A DNA stretch of 6,086 bases from Methanobacteriota archaeon. GTDB taxonomy: Archaea > Thermoplasmatota > Poseidoniia > Poseidoniales > Thalassarchaeaceae. Made by a program: the position numbers and the translations under genes. Each line of letters begins with the position of its first letter. Positions within the stretch are counted from its first letter, which is position 1. The stretch lies in NCBI GenBank assembly GCA_002712575.1, contig PATZ01000034.1, positions 7,165 to 13,250 of the forward strand, given 5' to 3'. This document shows, piece by piece, positions 4,381-6,086 of this stretch. The notes beneath the pieces are model-generated. The model did no database searches. It saw only the letters and a program-made list of their open reading frames with translations, and was not told the DNA's origin.

Positions 4381-6086
4381 ATGATTGGACATTTGTTCCT
4401 TTTAATATCAGCAATAATATTCTTAACTCTTAAAGTTAGTAAGAAATGGATGCTAATTCCAAGGCTTTATACTCGATTGATAATATCATTTATGATATTT
4501 TTTGATGCCTATTTTGGATTATTATATAATGAAGGCTTCCTAAACATATTAAACACATTACTTGATAATAGATTACCTAATGAAAAAGGCTTCATATGGT
4601 TGTTACAATTAATACAAGCAATATGTGCCGGTTTTGGATTTGTAAAAATAATATTCGATGATTTACCAAAAAATATCTTTAGAAAAATATCTATTAGTTT
4701 AACTCCCCTATTCATAATTTTTCTTTTATGGATATGTTTTGATGCACTCATTCAAGGAAGAAACCAAACAGCAAATACTTATTTTGATCTAGTGCAAATA
4801 ACTTTCTCTACCTTTAGATGGGCTGCAATTTATCTTTCAATAGCCGTTGCATTAACTCTTACTTACAAGGTTCAAAGATATGGTAATTTTGCTCAAAGTG
4901 AATATTTTATGCTCGGAATGTATATTTCTATAGCATTAATATGGACAGACTATTTTATGCCATTGACAATGTCTCCAGCAGATGGAGTTTTACTTTGGTC
5001 TGTCCTATTTTATGTCTTATTGGCGTCTTTCTTTTTGACTGGTATAGCAGGATTAATGATAGATAGACTAGTATACAAAGACTTCCGAAAAAAGAAAGCA
5101 TCACCACAGGTAATGATGATAGCTTCTTTAGGGGTCGCACTAATTCTTAGGGCTATAGTTTGGTTAAGATTCAGCTCAAGAAATAGATTATTTGAACCAG
5201 ATAAAGACTGGAGAATAACTACAGATTCTCCTATCGGCCAATTATGGCAAATTCCTACATATAAATTAAAATTAAATTTTGGTAAAAATTCATTAGAAGA
5301 CGGTGAATATTATACATCAGCTCATTGTGAAATAAAAGATGGTGTTGCAAGTCAAAAACAATTAGATCATATTCCGTCTTTTGAATTTTATAAGCTCGAT
5401 ACAGATTGCACATCTCAATTAGAAACAGGTATAGCATTTTATAACGGTCCAACGCCTATAGTAATCTTTACATCTGTATTTTTGTTACTATTTTTACTGA
5501 AAAAAACTAGACTTGGACGCAGGATGAGAGCAGTTGCTGATAACCCAGAATTAGCAGCAAGTAGTGGCATAAATGTAGAAAGAATCCATAGTTATAGCGC
5601 TTTCCTATCTGCAGGATTATGTGGCGTTGGTGGAGCAGTGTTTGCAATGACCTTAAAATTCTCACCAATAACTGCTTTTACGCTTTTATTACCTTCTTTT
5701 GCAGTAATCGTTTTAGGGACAATAGGATCTATAGAAGGTGCAATTGTAGCCTCATTGATTGTTGGTTTCATTAGAGCCATGTCTTTACCAATACTTGCAG
5801 GTTTAGGACAAAATTTAGGAAGAGGAACATATGCTAATTTTGAGGTAGTTACTCCCTATCTTTTTTTAATTGCAATTTTACTTATTCTCCCTGAAGGTAT
5901 AGGCAATGCCTATGAAAAATGGAAAATAGATAGATTGAGAAAACGAGCAGAAGAAAATATCAAACCTTCTAGGGACATTGGAGTGATACTTTCAGTATTC
6001 TTTGGATGGATAGGACTTCATAATTTTCAACAAAGAAAAAAATCACGCTTTTCAAATATGGCAGGTTTGACAATATTTGCATATTT
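4381..6086 (+). CDS. livH: LivH-type branched-chain amino acid ABC transporter permease with extra domains, 3'-truncated by window edge
   Basis: Membrane channel subunit of an amino-acid ABC importer; 568 codons read without a stop to the right edge. The LivH core (BPD_transp_2) spans about residues 142-510. Marks are LSIAVALTLTYKVQRYGNFAQSEYFMLGMY (within 152-181, like the NFAHGEfmmlGAY segment), LGRRMRAVADNPELAASSGINVERI (about 378-402, the cytoplasmic coupling loop), SAGLCGVGGAVFA (410-422), VLGTIGSIEGAIVAS (444-458) and LPEGIG (503-508). Three departures from the usual roughly 300 residues: an N-terminal region of about 140 residues with perhaps four membrane segments (about 5-19, 30-50, 70-90, 105-125); a hydrophilic insertion at about 264-357 with Cys316 and Cys343; and a basic stretch (511-531) leading to another hydrophobic segment near 533-568. 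Partner of the upstream receptor. The C-terminal part might be a fused LivM or a separate TM2-like segment (GWIGLHNF, 542-549); the edge prevents a decision. Confidence 0.88.
   Translation, partial: MIGHLFLLISAIIFLTLKVSKKWMLIPRLYTRLIISFMIFFDAYFGLLYNEGFLNILNTLLDNRLPNEKGFIWLLQLIQAICAGFGFVKIIFDDLPKNIFRKISISLTPLFIIFLLWICFDALIQGRNQTANTYFDLVQITFSTFRWAAIYLSIAVALTLTYKVQRYGNFAQSEYFMLGMYISIALIWTDYFMPLTMSPADGVLLWSVLFYVLLASFFLTGIAGLMIDRLVYKDFRKKKASPQVMMIASLGVALILRAIVWLRFSSRNRLFEPDKDWRITTDSPIGQLWQIPTYKLKLNFGKNSLEDGEYYTSAHCEIKDGVASQKQLDHIPSFEFYKLDTDCTSQLETGIAFYNGPTPIVIFTSVFLLLFLLKKTRLGRRMRAVADNPELAASSGINVERIHSYSAFLSAGLCGVGGAVFAMTLKFSPITAFTLLLPSFAVIVLGTIGSIEGAIVASLIVGFIRAMSLPILAGLGQNLGRGTYANFEVVTPYLFLIAILLILPEGIGNAYEKWKIDRLRKRAEENIKPSRDIGVILSVFFGWIGLHNFQQRKKSRFSNMAGLTIFAY

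Noticed and set aside
4509..5780. Four minus-strand open frames of 61-80 codons under the permease gene
   Set aside because: All lie antisense to a continuous LivH reading frame with clear family motifs. None has a recognisable domain, and such frames are expected in AT-rich coding DNA.

Overview
The window looks like an AT-rich marine planktonic euryarchaeon, most likely a Marine Group II/III (Poseidoniales-like) lineage. The hints are the receptor's short lipoprotein leader ending in Ala-Gly-Cys followed by a Gly/Asp/Glu-rich linker, a 'GCTD...YDxNANxDDGSC' motif common in marine lineages, TATA-type promoter sequence, and strong Asp/Ala/Gly/Ser bias in the secreted protein. This placement is inference, as no rRNA or other phylogenetic marker is present.

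Layout. Positions 1-782 (minus strand) hold the N-terminal three quarters of purM, a purine biosynthesis enzyme, cut by the left edge. Positions 783-1047 are a very AT-rich divergent intergenic region with a plausible archaeal TATA box (974-982) for the rightward genes. Positions 1048-4275 (plus) encode a 1075-residue predicted lipoprotein receptor. A hairpin followed by eight T (4314-4368) lies between it and the next gene. Positions 4381-6086 (plus, open at the right edge) encode at least 568 residues of a LivH-type branched-chain amino acid ABC permease, with an extra N-terminal membrane domain, an extracytoplasmic insertion and a C-terminal extension.

How the genes work together. The receptor and the permease form the start of a rightward amino-acid ABC uptake operon; LivM, LivG and LivF would be expected beyond the right edge. 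purM is a divergent housekeeping neighbour with no evident functional link.

Most notable feature. The receptor is a composite. It carries two tandem LivJ-type (type I fold) binding domains with matching eight-cysteine patterns. Before them sits a family-3 (GlnH/HisJ-like, type II fold) binding domain whose pieces are in swapped order: the canonical first strand and helix, with the YPPF ligand-stacking motif, lie after the rest of the domain. Either this is a natural circular permutation inside a three-domain receptor, or it is the remains of two truncated family-3 domains or an assembly rearrangement. It is the best candidate in the window for something undescribed.
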